Shown here: piece by piece, positions 23,201 to 37,256 of the stretch
Layout: each line of letters starts with the position of its first letter
Position numbering within the stretch: the stretch's first letter is position 1
DNA from: Paralichthys olivaceus
Taxonomy: Eukaryota > Chordata > Actinopteri > Pleuronectiformes > Paralichthyidae
Assembly: GCF_024713975.1 (NCBI RefSeq)
Contig: NC_091108.1
Coordinates: 10,523,001 to 10,587,000, forward strand
DNA length: 64,000 bases
Reading direction: 5' to 3'
Notes under the pieces: generated by a model
What the model was told of the DNA's origin: nothing
Database searches by the model: none
The model's input: only the letters and a program-made list of their open reading frames with translations
Made by a program: the position numbers and the translations under genes

Positions 23201-26200
23201 TACTTTTCACTGCACTGTACCTGACTCTGGCTGAGGTTTCTTGTCTCCAACATGCACTATGGTGCTACTGTAGCTACACTGGCTGGTGATGGACACCACA
23301 CTCTCCGGTTTGTTAGGTACAGGCAGGGGCAGCGAAGTGCCAACTACTGCAGTGGCGGCATCACTGGACTTTTTGTCTCGACCATCCAAAGTAGAAACAC
23401 CAGACTGATCCTTTAACAAAGCTGGTTCTGCCAAAGAGAACAGAGAAGAAGACATACTGACACTGCATTCTTAATGTAGAGCCTGAGAGAGTTTAAAGAG
23501 CAAAGTGTGAAGGGATTAGAAGCTTTATGTGATGATGATGTGACTATAAGTTTCCTTTCAAGTTGTAAACAGAAGCAGTGCCACACCTTCAGACAACTGT
23601 ATGTCGTTGGCCCCTTTCTGTTTGTCCTCATTTGAGTTAGAGGACGTGGTGTTGGAAGAAGAGTGACACTTCCTCTTCATGTTGATGGGAACATTACAGC
23701 TCTCCAAATACCTGCAAGAATCACAACAACACACTGATCAGTTTACCATCTGTCACTGTCAAGTAGTTTTCAGCAAGAATAATGAAACCAGCGGAGAAAT
23801 ATTCGATGTTGGAGTTTTCTGTCAAAACATTTGCTATTTCACTGAAATAGTCCCATACATATAAGGAAGACTGTATATTCAGTGAAGTTCTAAGCAGATG
23901 ACCTTCTTATTTTTGTCAGAAGACCATTTTTATCATACATATAACATTAAAGTGTACAAGGCTGGATATAAAATCTGTCTTTATATTATATATAGGATAT
24001 TCAGGGATGACGGATACTAGTCCTCAAAATCATGTCAACTTTGTACCTGACGACGCTGTCCAAACAGCTGATCTGCTGGTAGGAGTAGACAGTCTGGTCG
24101 TTGAATGCCAGCTCCTCCTGGAAAGATGTCCGATTCTCCTCCATAGACCACGGCTCCTTCCAGTTGAGAGGGGTGGCCGGTTCTTTGGGCCGCACCACAG
24201 CTGAGCTCTTCTGAACAGACTCTACTGGGGAGAGGCCAGTGTTTAGGGGACAGCAGGGCTTACACGGCATATATCATTATTTGCTTACATTTTACACACA
24301 AATATGCATCTGCAGCTTATCAGCTGGACTTACTGCTGATGCTTTTCTTGTTGTCTTGTTTGGTTGTCTGCTGCTCCTGACACTTCTGAAGGTGAACGCC
24401 TTTGCAGATTTCCTGAAAAGTTCGCTGTGAGATAGAGACAAGACGCTGCGGTCAGAAAAAATCCAATTTATAATATTTTTTTCAATGTTTTGTGTTTTAT
24501 ATTTTATTTAAATTTGGTTGTGGTTCTCATATAAGCATGTATTTTGCATTTATGCGGTGTGGAATAAACTAAACAGAACTATAATATGATTATTGATATC
24601 GGCATTTGATTTATCCCAAATGATGATGATCAAATAGATACATTATAAATAGATAAACTATACAACTAACTAAATCAAATCTGTTGTATCAATAATTCTG
24701 ATAATGTGAATAAGTTAAACTCTGAACACAAAGTGAAAAAATCAGCCTCAACAATCAAGAGTTATGCTTAAGTCAGGACTATGGACCATTATTGTATGAT
24801 CTTGTCCAGGTATGGCCACCTTGTATATTATTGGTACTCACAGGTCTGGCTTTGCTGCTCAGTTCCTCCTCCTCCCACAGCATCTTGCCCTTGTTAATGC
24901 TCTCACTTGACGAGGACATTCCCAGAAGGTGGTCATTGCTGTTCAGACTTCCGTGGCCACTGGACCCACTGTTATGAACCGGCTAATCAGAGACAAAGAG
25001 AGGGAAGATTAAAAATGAGAAGATGATGTAGAACTGCCTAAAATAATCTGTCTCTTCGACTCCTCCTGGATTTTATTTAATTTGATTTGTCTTTTGAAAG
25101 GATGATGTAGCTCTAATCCCTCAGCTCTGCCTTCGCCACAACGAGCTTCTAGGATTTATCACGGCTAAAAGATTCTGCCTTCTTTCATAATCAATACTTA
25201 ACATCCTACATTTCCTTTATTTCTCATCCTCCCTCACCTGTAGCAGGAGGCGGTGGATCTGCTCGGTAATCTCCTGGATGTCAGGGTCCATGGTCTTTGT
25301 CCCCCCGACAGACAAGGCCGGGGCCACGAAAACATCTTCATTCACGGGGCCCCTGTTGGACAACGATGAACATCAATCGATGAAGATCAGAAACATTCAG
25401 ACTACCTATCTGTTTAGATATTCACAAGACTGATACTCACATGCGGACTTTGTGTCTCCCGATGACAAAAGAGACCTTGCGGCTCCAGGGGTTGACAAAA
25501 CTGGACCAGCTGGTGTCGAGGATGATGTACTCTCCGTTCCGTGCACAGAAGCGGATTGATGAGTGGTCAAACGGCTGCCCTGCGTACTGAAGGACTATAC
25601 ACAGAACCCAAAAAACACAAGTTAGAACAGCTTGTGGATAGATTTGCAGAAATTCTTTCTTGATCTTTTCAATTCTGCAGACTCACTCTTTCTGTGGATG
25701 GCCATCATGATGGGTCGGTCGTTGGGATGCAGGTGGAGGAGGAATGGTGTGCCAATCAAGTCCTGAGGGAGGTACCCGAGGAGAGGAACAGCCCTGATAC
25801 AAATAAAAAATGTATCATCTCAGTTAGTTAGTATCGCACTGTCCTTGTGTGACTTGATGCAAATACTCAAAACTATTTTTTAAAAGCATTTCTGTCGTTT
25901 CTTACCGCTCATCGACATCCTGGAACACGCAACTGGGAGTGTGTGTGGTGGTGAAGATCCGCTTGTCTGTTGGAATTCTGGGTGCTTTAAAGAAAGAAAA
26001 TTGGTAACATTGTGAAAAGTGCCTTGTCTAAAATAAAATATAGGAGAAATGGTAAAAATATAATTGATAGAAGGAAGTGTGCCTGGAAAACAAATAGAAA
26101 TGTGATATTAAATAGTGTTCTTCCCCAAAACCTGCAGTCAGGTACTTACCATCATAACCAGAGTGAACCCTCTCAGCCAGGAGGAGGCAGCAGAACTGGT

Positions 26201-27691
26201 CCTCAGCGTGGACGGTGTCCTGAACCTTCATCCGATATGGCGTCATGCGGAATGGATAGTACTGTATGTTGCCCTCACGCTCTTTACCACCGCTGTAATT
26301 TAAAATGTAGAAGAAGAGCTAAGTTAAACAGGGATGGTCTATTCATAAATACTCTCAATTAAGGTTTATGGATTTCAATTTCCCAAACACATGGGGGCGC
26401 TGTGTGGTTATTTTCCATCCATCAACCCAACCATCTCTGTGTACAGTCAATGAGTAAATTAATGTTGTGTGGTTGTGCATGTGTGTTTTAAATGGGCGTG
26501 TGCAGAGCGATCTTTAGGCCAAATGGTTAGAGTGAAAGCCAAGTGACTACAACGTTCGATGTTCTACTGTGGCCGTGGACCATGGTTCCCCCCCTCTCTC
26601 TCTTCCCCCATGTTTCCTGTTTGCCTCTGTGTACGTGTGTACGTGTGTGTGTGTGTGTGTGTATCTATATGTATGTGGCAATTGCCTGGAAAAAGCATTC
26701 AATTACGCTTTACCCGCTTATGATGTCACAAAATAATTGAAAGGCATGTGAAGAACGGAAGCATGAATTAATAACACAGGTCTGAGCAGCAGATGGACCA
26801 ACGCCCACTCACCTGATACGACAGAAGAAGGATTTCTCCTGCATGCAGTCAGGTGGGGATGACTCTGAAAGGGGTAAAGAAAAATGTTTTAATTCAGAGG
26901 TAACATTATCCAGACCGTATGCTGGTGGGGGTCTCGGCTCCTGCAGGCAATCAAGCTTTAATTAGCTCTATAAAAACTAAAACACAATTTAGGAGAACAG
27001 CTCTGCACTCAATGCAAAGAATTTACTCCAAATTGAGTTCTTTATTCATTTCCAGGCATACAGGGTTCAAAGCGAAACAGAAAAAGTGCAGCTCTGGGTC
27101 TGATGTTTATCAAGTTGTGTTGTTTTTGTACCTGCTCCGGTGCACATGCTCCATGACGGCAGGCGGTACGGCGTTGTGAAGCTGTAAAACACGCTAACAT
27201 CCTGCGGTGTCAGGAACTCCACAAATTTGGTGTTTTTGAACACGTCTCTTTTGCAGTTGAGGATGGAGGCAGCCTGATCAGAAATGTAGACGATGCGTCC
27301 TGTGATCAGAGACACTGCGACTGCAAAAATGTCCTGCGGAACACAAAATACAAATTTGTGGAATGAATAAAAAAAATGCTTGAATGCAGTAACATAACAT
27401 TTTTTGGGTTCAAACCTTATTCAAGCAAAGTTGACAAAATCATGAATTGTTAGTGTTGTCAAAGCATTTATTGATTTAAGCATCTATAAAGAACATAGAT
27501 ATCAGTATTGTGGTGAAAATAATTACCATAGACTGTTTATACAGATGGATGACAGTATAGATTGTACATCCCACCTCCTTCAAGTAAGTGGAGGGAACCA
27601 AGCAAAAAAGTCGAAGTACACGTCAAATAGTAGTTCATCAACAATAACACTTATGTCGGTTCAAGTGTAAACTTTTCTGCTAATTTTAATT

Positions 27692-27732
<41 letters not shown>

Positions 27733-30700
27733 CTATGAACTCAGTGATCATTTACTCAGTTACTCACGTTGTTCTTGAGGGTGTACTCAGATGTAATGCT
27801 GTCTATTTCCTCTATTGTGTAAGAAGATACATCCAGGTCTGAAGGTTGACCGTCATTGATCATCAGAAGCTGGTAATACTCCTCATTGGCTGCAGAAACA
27901 AAGTCAATGTCTGATGAATACATACGTACCGTGAACAGCAGATAATCTACACACTGTAGTCATGTTTTAATGATGACATATTTCTCTGTGTTGCATTAAA
28001 ATACATACAACTGAATCTGTTCAACTGAACCTCTACCTGCTCATCTCTCTCCACAAAAAAACATCCTTACTGTTCAAACTGTGTCTTTAGTGCTTTCATT
28101 GCATTACCATTAGCTGCTTACACGTTCTGATAACCAGCAGCTTTATTTATGCATTGAGTTTTCAAAAAGCGCAGCCTTACCTTGCACCTGTTTGACACAG
28201 CGCAGCGCGTACTTCAGCATGTTTAACGTGGAGGACTTGTTATTGCGTCTCTTTTCAGCAGGCAGGTGAAGCTTCAGCTCTTTCAGGGTTTTAATCACCT
28301 CCTTCTGCGTCTTGGCTTTGGCGGACTCCTGACTACTGTGGGTTGCACAAAGACACAGTAGCCAATCAGATTTGTAACAAGGAAAAATGTCCCACAAAAG
28401 AGATTAAACAATGAAAGTAGAAGATAATTCACAATGCACGATAATTAGAGCCTGTTTGATTAGGGTTAGGCTGATGCCTTTCACAGACACATCAGTATCT
28501 GTGCTTATGCCGATATGAAAACTTTTAGGATTCAGTGCCATTTTTTTCTTGAGATATTTAATCAAATATATCAGTATGCTCATTTTTTTACCTCCTAATA
28601 TCTGTATCGGCATTGCCCCCAAAAATCGGTCGACCTCCAATGATTTTATAAGTCTGATCTAAAAATGAGACTTTAAGGTGATGTGTGTTTTCAGCCTCGG
28701 TTACTGAACTTACCTGCAGCCGCTGGTCGAAGGGTTGTCCTGCTCTGAGCTCAGCAGACTGAAGGCGTTTGAACTGCTGGGAGGAGATGGACTGTGGGAG
28801 TTGGAGCTGTGGGGGAGATGAGGACAAGTGAACATTAGACAGAAAAATAGAGGAAAACTAAAATGTCACTCAGTGAAGCCCACCCCTCCGCCAAGGCTCC
28901 AACAGTCCTCGAGGATATTAAAAAGTACCCCCAGCTTTACAACGTGGGGTGTTGATAAGGTGTGCCAAAAAAAGCTCTGCAGATTTCTGTCTTTGTGGGC
29001 GTGAGTGGGGGGGAACAGCCTGTATGCTTGACTTCTCATTTAGGAGCCAGGTAACAGAAGAAATCACACTTTAAATCTGAGGTCAGTCTCACCCCCCTGA
29101 GGACCGTAAGTGCATCTAGCACCCGCTGTGCTGCACAGCACTAAAATAGTAAGAGCTGCAGACTGAATACATCTGACAGCAGGGTTGCTGCTGGAAATTC
29201 TGGTTCCACTGGAACAGTGAAGGTCTAAAATCCCTTCTTGACTCCAGGTCTCCTACTATGAAAAAGGTCTATTATTATTATTATTGTTATTAATTGCAAT
29301 TCAAAATGTGAGACATATATAGGACATATAATGGCCCAATTAAGAGGATTCTCGAACATCAAGCAAAATATATTATTATAGATACTATATATTTCATGTG
29401 ACCGGGACATTACAGGTTGGTTACGAGCAGAAGAGGGAGGGACAGGCTGTATTATAGGTAATGGAGTTCAGTATCAGTGTTTATGGTGGGAGCCAGCTGC
29501 CAAGTGTAGGAAGAAGTGTAGTGTAGAAGTAAAGAAGAAGATGAATTACTATCATCATCATTTTGACCACAGTCCGTTTTGCTAATTTTTAAAAAAATAA
29601 AAATAAAGTGGAGCTAGTTTAATTCAAGGCCATGAACTGTGAATGTGTGGGAACTGGACTCTTCCACTGAAATGTGTGGGTACGTAGTCCACTGCATTAG
29701 CAAGCAAGATTAACCAAAGTCTATTAACTGATTCGTCCATTTGCTGCTATGAATAACCTGCTTACCTGGCTAAGAAAAGAAAAAACCTTCACAAATAGCC
29801 TCCCTCAGGCAGGTAAAGCCTCCGGGACCCAAGAATACAACAGCTGGTTTTAGACCGGACATGTATTAGTGTTAGAGGAAGAGGAAGTTCTGTTTTAGAT
29901 TCGGCTCTCTGCCGCGTGTCTCCTCTCAAGGTGAAGATCAGGGCAAGGTGGCTCCGTTAGAGTCAAAAACTTTCCACTGACAGAAAGAGTGAACGTTTGA
30001 CGTTCATCCCGTCTCCAGAGGAGACATGAATAACACAGTGACACAGCTGCATGTGAATAAAACAAAGAGGAGCAGCAGAGGGCTAAACGTCTGATGCGTT
30101 TTTCCATTCTGTACAACAGCTACAAATGAACTATATGCCTATAAATAATAAAATAAATTTCTGGTTGAGCATTTACAATATGAGGTTTCCAATAGTTTAA
30201 ATGATAATTGGTGCCGTAGAGAGAGCATGGACATGAAGATTTCTCACCTGACAAAAAAAGAAACCTGTACAATGAGTGTGAAGAGCAGGTTTAAGCAGAG
30301 ATATGTTTTAGAGTTGGATCAACAGTCTCTTGAGTTGAAAAATGATGATACAAATTCAGCAAGTCTTTGGTCGCTTTGCTCAGGTTTGTGTGTGTGTGTT
30401 TTTGTGACCTACTGCATTAGCCTACAAGCTTATCAGCGCACTAATACACTAAAACCAGCAGCTCTCAACAGACTCGGACTGACCTCTCAGATTGTTGGTA
30501 TAAATAACAGGATTAAGTGACTATGTAAAGACACAGCATTTGCAAATAGCCTCTCCAAGCACAACCAGGTACCTAATTAAACTTGTCTTGTAAATAAAGT
30601 TTGTCTGATACATCTGTACAATGACATGTTTAGCTTCTGTTGAGCCGATAAAAACCTGTGTCTACTTCAAAGTCATTTGATGCAGGAGTCAATGCAGAAA

Positions 30701-31935
30701 AAAAAGTTAGCGGGTGTTAGTGGATATAACTCAGAAAGATTTATTGATATTCTATTATATATAGCATCAACACGTATATGGGTGTGAATGAACTCAAAGT
30801 TTCCTTGAACCTTGAGGCTACATTGCCGTTGCAGGAGTGGTTTATAAAAGACAAAGTTTAAATTAGAAGTTTACTGCAGAGAGGGAGTGGTGGGAGACAG
30901 TGAAGAGGGTGAGGTAGGAGAGGCAGGGTAGGGAATGAGAGAAAAACGCAGATCTGCTCGTTCCACCCAGTAATAAACAGAGACAAATACCACGTTGCCG
31001 TGGCAATACCAAGGAGATGAAAAGTGTGACTCAACCAATCTGGTATTAAGAGGAATCCAGCAAACCAGATGACATCAATCCAATCCTCCGGAAACTAGTT
31101 TTTATTAATTTTATATCCACTCTGCACTCCCACTGCATTGTTTTTGTCAAGCTGTATCCATGTCCACACAATTCTTAGTGCGTCATGGAAATATTTTGTC
31201 CTAGTGATTAAAGTTAATTCCTACTTCTGTAGTAGAGTATGCTGTAAAGAGAAAACTTAGAGAGCTAGAGCAAATGAGGGGCTACACACGTGGAAAACCC
31301 TTTTAGAATGAGAATTCCTGTTGCTGGCCATCACTGATGCCTTGGCTCACTGAGACATTAGTCAACTCAGACAGACACGTTTGGAGATTTTATGAATATG
31401 TGAAGATTAACCATGAGGGCAAAAGGAAGAAAAAATGAAGCACTCCGCTCCACGGCCCAATTATCATTAAATCAAACATCACTGACCTTTTGTTGCTTTC
31501 AGAAGATTCCAGCAGTGCAGAGTCTTTGCTGTTTCCATTTGAACTGCCCATTGACCCGTGGCCGTGGCTGTCGTTGCCTTGACTCTCGTTGCCGTGACTC
31601 TCATTGCTGTGCGATTCGGTCCCGCTCCCACTTGACCCGCTGCTCTTCATCTCCACGTCTTCCACAGGAAGCAAGCGAGAGCGGGTGTTCTTGCGATGGG
31701 TGTGCAGCGAGGCGGGAGGGTCCTGGCCGCTGCTGTCGCTGCCCTCTGAGGGGAGGCCGAGGTCGGGCCCACCTTGGTTGTAACCTCCAATCCTGTGCAG
31801 CTGTGCCATCGAGCTGCACCCGGACGCCCCTCTCGGCATGGAGCTGCAGGACGTGGATGCTCGGCACAGTGAGGCGACATCCTGGTCCTCCAGAATTGGG
31901 AAGTGGTAGGGCTTGGAATCTGAATCTTCAGACAT
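17250..31935 (-). CDS. per2: Period circadian regulator 2 (22 coding exons)
   Basis: Exons (minus strand): 31935-31487, 28806-28714, 28332-28181, 27889-27768, 27333-27132, 26864-26813, 26292-26150, 25984-25906, 25793-25687, 25594-25441, 25352-25238, 24982-24842, 24424-24334, 24224-24047, 23711-23587, 23427-23221, 22830-22567, 22319-21433, 19565-19328, 19087-18886, 18095-17945 and 17507-17250. They total 4410 nt and 1469 aa, all in phase. The ATG is the first in frame ([13 protein letters not shown]); a TAA lies just upstream. PER2 is the light- and clock-regulated partner of CRY that represses CLOCK-BMAL1. Exon 3 holds the helical region ([20 protein letters not shown]). PAS-A spans exons 4-7 and PAS-B/PAC exons 8-11. 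IHRLLLQ and the degron-like SSGHGSLNS follow. The CK1/FASP cluster is in exon 16 ([18 protein letters not shown]). The Pro-rich region is exon 18, and the CRY-binding C terminus is exons 20-21 ([19 protein letters not shown]). Human PER2 is 1255 aa; the excess is Ser/Gly-rich sequence. The linkage to hes6 favours per2 over per1 or per3. Confidence 0.96.
17437..17467. repeat. Trinucleotide repeat coding Ser/Ala tract in per2 last exon
   Basis: Plus-strand (CTG)n followed by (ATG)n. On the coding strand this is five TCA-type Ser codons and six GCA-type Ala codons ([11 protein letters not shown]), followed by [12 protein letters not shown]. It is an in-frame repeat inside the last coding exon and is prone to length change. 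Confidence 0.85.
20091..20688. mobile_element. hAT-type MITE in per2 intron 18
   Basis: The left end reads agatgttctattaccgatac and the right end, read in reverse, agatgttccgatacc. The interior has gatccgataccac and tactggtactggatcagtac. The ends and the scattered 'ccgatac' words are characteristic of a hAT-like non-autonomous family common in fish. It is about 600 bp and has no transposase. It sits between per2 exons 18 and 19, on neither splice site. No clean target-site duplication is visible. Confidence 0.6.
26632..26663. repeat. (GT)n microsatellite in per2 intron
   Basis: About 30 bases of GT with two ACGT interruptions, inside the intron between per2 exons 6 and 7. Confidence 0.9.
27695..27729. 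repeat. (TA)n microsatellite in per2 intron 4
   Basis: Uninterrupted TA repeat of about 33 bases, ending some 40 bases downstream of the per2 exon 4 donor in transcript sense. Confidence 0.95.
28428..28645. mobile_element. DNA-transposon relic in per2 intron 2
   Basis: On the minus strand the piece begins attggaggtcgaccgattt and contains gccgatacagatatt, then atatcggcataagcac, ending near aggctctaatta. 'Ggtcgaccgat' followed by 'atcggc' words is typical of a short hAT-like fish family. It is about 215 bp, degraded, with no coding capacity. Confidence 0.5.
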
Positions 31936-32053
31936 CAGGAAATGTGCTGCCCTGGGCTTGTTCCAGGTCAATTAGTTGGATGAAGAGAGAACAACAATCA
32001 CCCCATTTTCACAAGGGTCTTGCTGCAAGGAATAGGGGAGGAAGTGGATAGAT
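31936..32053 (-). other. 5' UTR part of the per2 ATG exon
   Basis: On the minus strand a good acceptor (ctctctctcaacag) ends at 32054, and 118 bases of non-coding exon precede the ATG at 31935. A TAA just upstream of the ATG closes the frame. This implies at least one upstream non-coding exon near the promoter at 37.9 kb, with a first intron of about 5.7 kb. Confidence 0.55.
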
Positions 32054-32259
32054 CTGTTGAGAGAGAGGTGTTTCACATGTCAGTACCCATCATGCACTGC
32101 AATTCATTCATAATTTAGATATTGGGAAAACATTAAATACATATATACTTTGGTTTTTAAATGAAAATGTTCTGCTAATTACAAATACAGGCATCCTTTT
32201 TACTTTGATAATATAATACAAGGATGTAGTCGTTCATTTGCACGTGCATACAACCAAGA

Positions 32260-32490
32260 GTGTGGCTCAGGCTGCGATTTTCTGTCTGAACCCGACCAAT
32301 GAAGAGAGATAACGAACCAAGCTCAACCCAAACCTCACAGACTTTCTGTTTTTTGGGTCCAAACCTGATATTTTCCACGATTACAGGCTCGTGCAGTTTA
32401 AAAATTCAATTAGATAGCCAAGCCATTGGGACTGAGCCCGACCCGAACATACATATCAATTCCATGGGCTTGGGTCAGGTATCCACATTC
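32260..32490. mobile_element. Interspersed repeat fragment ('cccgacccgaac' type)
   Basis: Contains gtctgaacccgaccaatgaa, then gggactgagcccgacccgaa and tccatgggcttgggtcaggt. Arrays of 'gacccg' and 'gggcttgggtc' in opposite orientation mark a degraded short DNA transposon family seen widely in fish. It lies in the per2 first intron. Family assignment is from memory of the motif only. Confidence 0.4.
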
Positions 32491-35400
32491 TACACATACA
32501 TTTAAACACACACAGTTCAAACTGATTCAAAGAGACAAATCAATGCCGCACCAATCCTCCTTCAAGTGTCTTTTTGTCTGGTACAGTACAGAGAACAGAG
32601 CAGGGTTTGATCCCTGACCTCTGCAGGTGTTCCTCTGATGTACAAAGTTTGCTGGTCGACAGTTTGGCCTTTGAGAACAGTAGGTCAATCCCATCTGAAC
32701 CTTCCAACCCTTTCAAATGATCATCCATCGTGGAACACATAAAACACTAGACAGCATGCATCTGAATAACACCACAGGTTAATAAAGGCAAACCTTTACA
32801 TATATCTAAAAATATCTGTGGCCTTATGGTGCTGGGTTTTACACACCCTGTCTGAACGCCCAATTTCCTTGCAGCATCAACAGGGACGTGTTTAAAATGG
32901 AAAGTAACCACGAGCAGAGTACAACTTTGAATAAAAAATATAAATACAACATCGACTGACAATTCAATGATAAACCTAAATTGAAGAACAGAAGACATTT
33001 TGAGCAAATATAATCACATAATGTGAAGTTATATGTACTAAAATGGCCAAATGGTTGAGGTAAAAAGTTTGTATGCATTTAGCCTATAATGATACAGAAC
33101 TATGGAAAAGACACCATAGTGACGTAGTCTAACCCAGTGTTTGTTTTACTCTGTGTGAAGCTCTATTTTATTGTAGTAAACATTGTAACTAAGTGAAAAA
33201 CTGATCTGGCCTGATAATTAAGCTCAGATCTGAGATTAAGAGAACAAAGAAACTGTAAACACATAATCCTCTTTCTGGGCAACAGGGTACAGTCACATAA
33301 AAGCCACGCAGCGTGCAAGTATAACCTCTCTGTCCTGGTTGAGAACTTGACTAAGCGCTGGCATATCTTTCTCTCTGCCCTGCAATGGAAAGAATTGTTC
33401 TACCCTACGCTGCTCTGTGTTGTGATAACTTTACCTGCGCTCTACAAAGCTGGAGATGTTTATTGTGTTTATTTAGTTGCCTCACCATGTCAAGCCCTGA
33501 GTGTCAAATTCAGGCAAGCACAAAGATATGTTACGTAGGTTGTACAGACTGTGACGCTCACGTTGTCTTTTGTTTTGCTTGTGACCCATTGAAAGACTGT
33601 GTACAGCATGTGAAAGGCAGAGAATGCTTCCAAATTATAGGGCTCCAATGGCCACTTTCATTTTGGACTTGCTACCAAGTTCCATGTGTGACAAGTCAAA
33701 CATTAGAAAGTCAACAAAACAACTGCAAGATGCAATATATACAGGAGGGAAACTCCTGCATGTATGAGTTGAAAAACATAGACTTCTGTATGTAAAGATC
33801 AATGACGTGACAGATCCAAGCCAAATGATGTGCATCCTAAATCGCATTGCAATCGTCAACTTTCACGACACCGACAACTGATTCTTCAGTTCAGGGTTCT
33901 GTGTACTGAGTCGAGCTTCACTGACCGACAGGTTTATAGGCACTGCACATCTCAAACAGCTGGTCACTCGAAAGAATAGTCACACTTTTGCCAAACCTTT
34001 ATCGCAAGGTGACTACAGTCAAACATGTCCCTCACTGATCCACTCATACTGTAGGGGGTTTTCGTCTCTGCTGCTGTCTGAATTGGGTCAGTGTGTGCTG
34101 ACAACATAAGCCCCCCCTCTTGGGAGTGAGCGCGGTACAATAGACAGAGCTGTGAGTTTGGGAATTACCTGCCTTCTGCGCAAAATGCAGCACTTAAGAT
34201 CAGCTTGGTGATTAAGGCTGTTTTCTGGAGAATCAAATAATCATAACAGGCCTTTGATTACACATAGTGGAAAATCTAACTGGGAGATATTACTCACCAT
34301 CTGAACTGTTCTGCACAGACTGCTGACCAGGGTCAGTTATTCTTTTTGGCAAGTGCTGCAGCAGAAGTGACTACAACTCAAAGAGTTCATACAAGTTACA
34401 ACCACTACTGTGCTAAAATCCATTAATTATTCCCTAGGAAATCAATGAAATGTGCATCCACCAGATTTTTACGTAACACTGCAGAAAAACCAACCAACCA
34501 CAGAAGGACAGGGTGAAAACATGTTCTCCTTGGTGGAGGTAATTAGTATTTAGCGCAGGGCAAATATAGACCTCCTCCATCAATGACATGGTGAGAGTAA
34601 GTCAATAATACTTTGTTGTTAAACAAACTCCACATCTCTTAAATGTAGGTCACAAGACTCCAATACATAACTGTCTCAAATCCACTGTGCAGACTGTATA
34701 ATGGATTTGTTTCTGTTTGCCTGTCCCTAACACTCTTCTGTAGCTTTTGTATAAACACAGGCCTTGACACACATAAATCTCAGGTATGATGCTTTTCCTA
34801 CCAAAGTGCACAGCGGCCGGCAGCAGGTGAAAGAGGCAGTTACATCAGTAAAGTGGAGGAAAATCGTGGAGCAGTTGGCTAACAAGGTAGATGAGAGAAA
34901 CACAATCACAGGTTGCGTACATTTTGCTCTACTCGGGCACTGACACCCTTTTTAATGCAATCAAAGAGTCATTCTGGGCCCTTGGGAACATGTTGCTTTG
35001 GAAAAAGGAACAGTCCATTCAGACAGGACTTTTAACCATTAAAGCTAAAGTTGTCATCAAGGTTGGAACATTTAAATTTGATCAGGGTTGTTGCTGGCAC
35101 AAGTGATTACGACAAGAAATGTCCACATATATGTCAAGTGATTCATTCTTTCAAGTATGGGGTTTAATCAGATTTTGCAGTGAAGGTCGTGGTAAACCAA
35201 TTATATACCTCCTCATTGTGCTTGCACAATGGAAAAGAAGTATCGATATAGTATATATATTGAACAAAAGGAAAAAGAGAAAACATTTTGTTCTTCTGCC
35301 AAATTAATTTTAACTTTTGCTTAAGGCAGCATATTGTTAGTACTGACTTAAGAGGCTTTCATTACTGCCAGTAATGGAAAATTCAATACTGAAACATAAA

Positions 35401-37200
35401 CTTAGATCTCATTACACAGACCTGCAGCTTATAACATGTTAGTTTAACAATCATGTGTTCAAGAGGATTGTGATGTTTAAAACAGCTCCGTTTCTGGAGG
35501 AGACTCATCACACAAACCAAAGACCTTCACAGAATGCATTCATGCTTTAAGCTGCTACCTCATCATCATCATCTCATGTATTAAACTCTGCACTGTGCTC
35601 TGATCAGATTGTGTCATCAGAAGTTATCTTATACAACCACGTGCAGCGGTGCCTGCAGTTTTATAACAGTGGGGAGGCATTCATTCACTTATGTAAGTTT
35701 ACAACGAGTGAGTCCAGAACGTGCAACACTGCACTGATTTATTCATGGGTGGTGCATGACCCCAAAACAGCAGTCTACAGGGCCAGGGCCACTTTAAGAT
35801 ATTTATGACGTCAAAGCTATGTTAACCTTTAACTGCGCAAACTGCAGCAATGGCTTTTAATCTCTGACTGCAGCAGGATATTAAATCTCAACACCACAAG
35901 TAAGCTCTGATACACATTTCATCTGGATTCATTGTGTAACAGGCCATTGTTTGGGAGAAGATAGGACAGCTTGGTTTAATGCAGCTGATCAAAGTGCAGC
36001 AGAATCGTCATCAATAAGAAATGAGACTACAGTTTTTATAGGATAAATTACGCAGCCCTGCATGATATTAGACTAAACCAAGTCTCTGAATGGATTCTTA
36101 GGTAACTACTCAGACGTAGCTGTTAGTATCTAACCCCTTACAGCAGCAGCAGTAAACTTTCATGTGAAGACATGACTGAACGTTGGTTTACAGCTTGTTT
36201 CTGCTTGACCTACATCTATCTTCAGTGACATCTTAGAAAGCTGTGATGGATCTGTTGCACACTACACTCTATGCACTGTACTAAACCCTCCAACACCACC
36301 TAAGGCTTTATCAAATTTTCCTCGTGGCTCAGTAAAAAATGTTTAAAGGCGTCCTCTGTGACATGATCTGCTCTGAAGTAGAAAAAAGTGGGCAGGGAAA
36401 TATGTACCAGAACTCTCAAACAGGTCTACATGACTTCTCCCTCAACAGCTTTACATGTGTCAGTCCAATTTCCTCCTCCCTCTTCTGAGCACAAAGCGAA
36501 AGCTGAACATGTTTCTCAACATGTCATAAACAGCACAGTGCTGCACTATAATTCACACAGAGAAACACTGTTGGGTTCTATGTTTCAAATGCTGACATCC
36601 TGAATGGTTTTTTTTCTCCATGAGCAGAGAATACAAACAACTGATAAACAGCAAATCTGAGGTTTATCAATTAGGTATTATACCTCCTCCCTGTGCTTGA
36701 ACAATTTACAGCCCATTCTTATCAAAAGCCCATCAATAAAAAAAAACAAGTATTCCAATGCAGACTAGGATATCAGAAGTAAAAGTGTAATTATCAAAAT
36801 AAAGTTATTTCATTTGAGTTTAAACTCCAGCAATGCTTACAGTGAGTGAAGGTTGTGATCTTCAACTCCTCCAAACTTGAGAAACAGCAAAAACATTTTA
36901 TAAATCTGAGGTAAAACATCAAAACCAATTACGTGTTATCCTATGAACTGTGTTGCATAAATATAATATCATTGTATATTGGACTTTTGCTGTATTACTA
37001 CTGGTGAAAATCAAACAGCATGAATTATTGATATTGATAAAAGGGCTCGTGTCATGAGAACAGCCTCAGATATTCAACATTACAAACATAATCCGATTTT
37101 TTTTTACGTGCACTTGATTCTCTTGCCAATTCTCCTGCATTTAAATAGCGATGGAAATGAATTTCATAACCAGACCTGCAAGGAAATACTCGCAACTCAC
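32491..37200 (-). other. Long 5' intron of per2
   Basis: About 4.7 kb with no coding exon that I can support on either strand. Short frames here lack splice context and known motifs. It is interpreted as the intron between the per2 non-coding first exon and the ATG exon. Confidence 0.5.
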
Positions 37201-37256
37201 TTGAAGCCACAAACATCAATATTGTGAATGGACGCTTCCATGAGGCAGCGGGTCCT

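Noticed and set aside
31936-31971. Upstream start of per2 adding TWNKPRAAHFL
   Set aside because: The extension begins at a TTG, directly after an in-frame TAA. The first ATG is at 31935.
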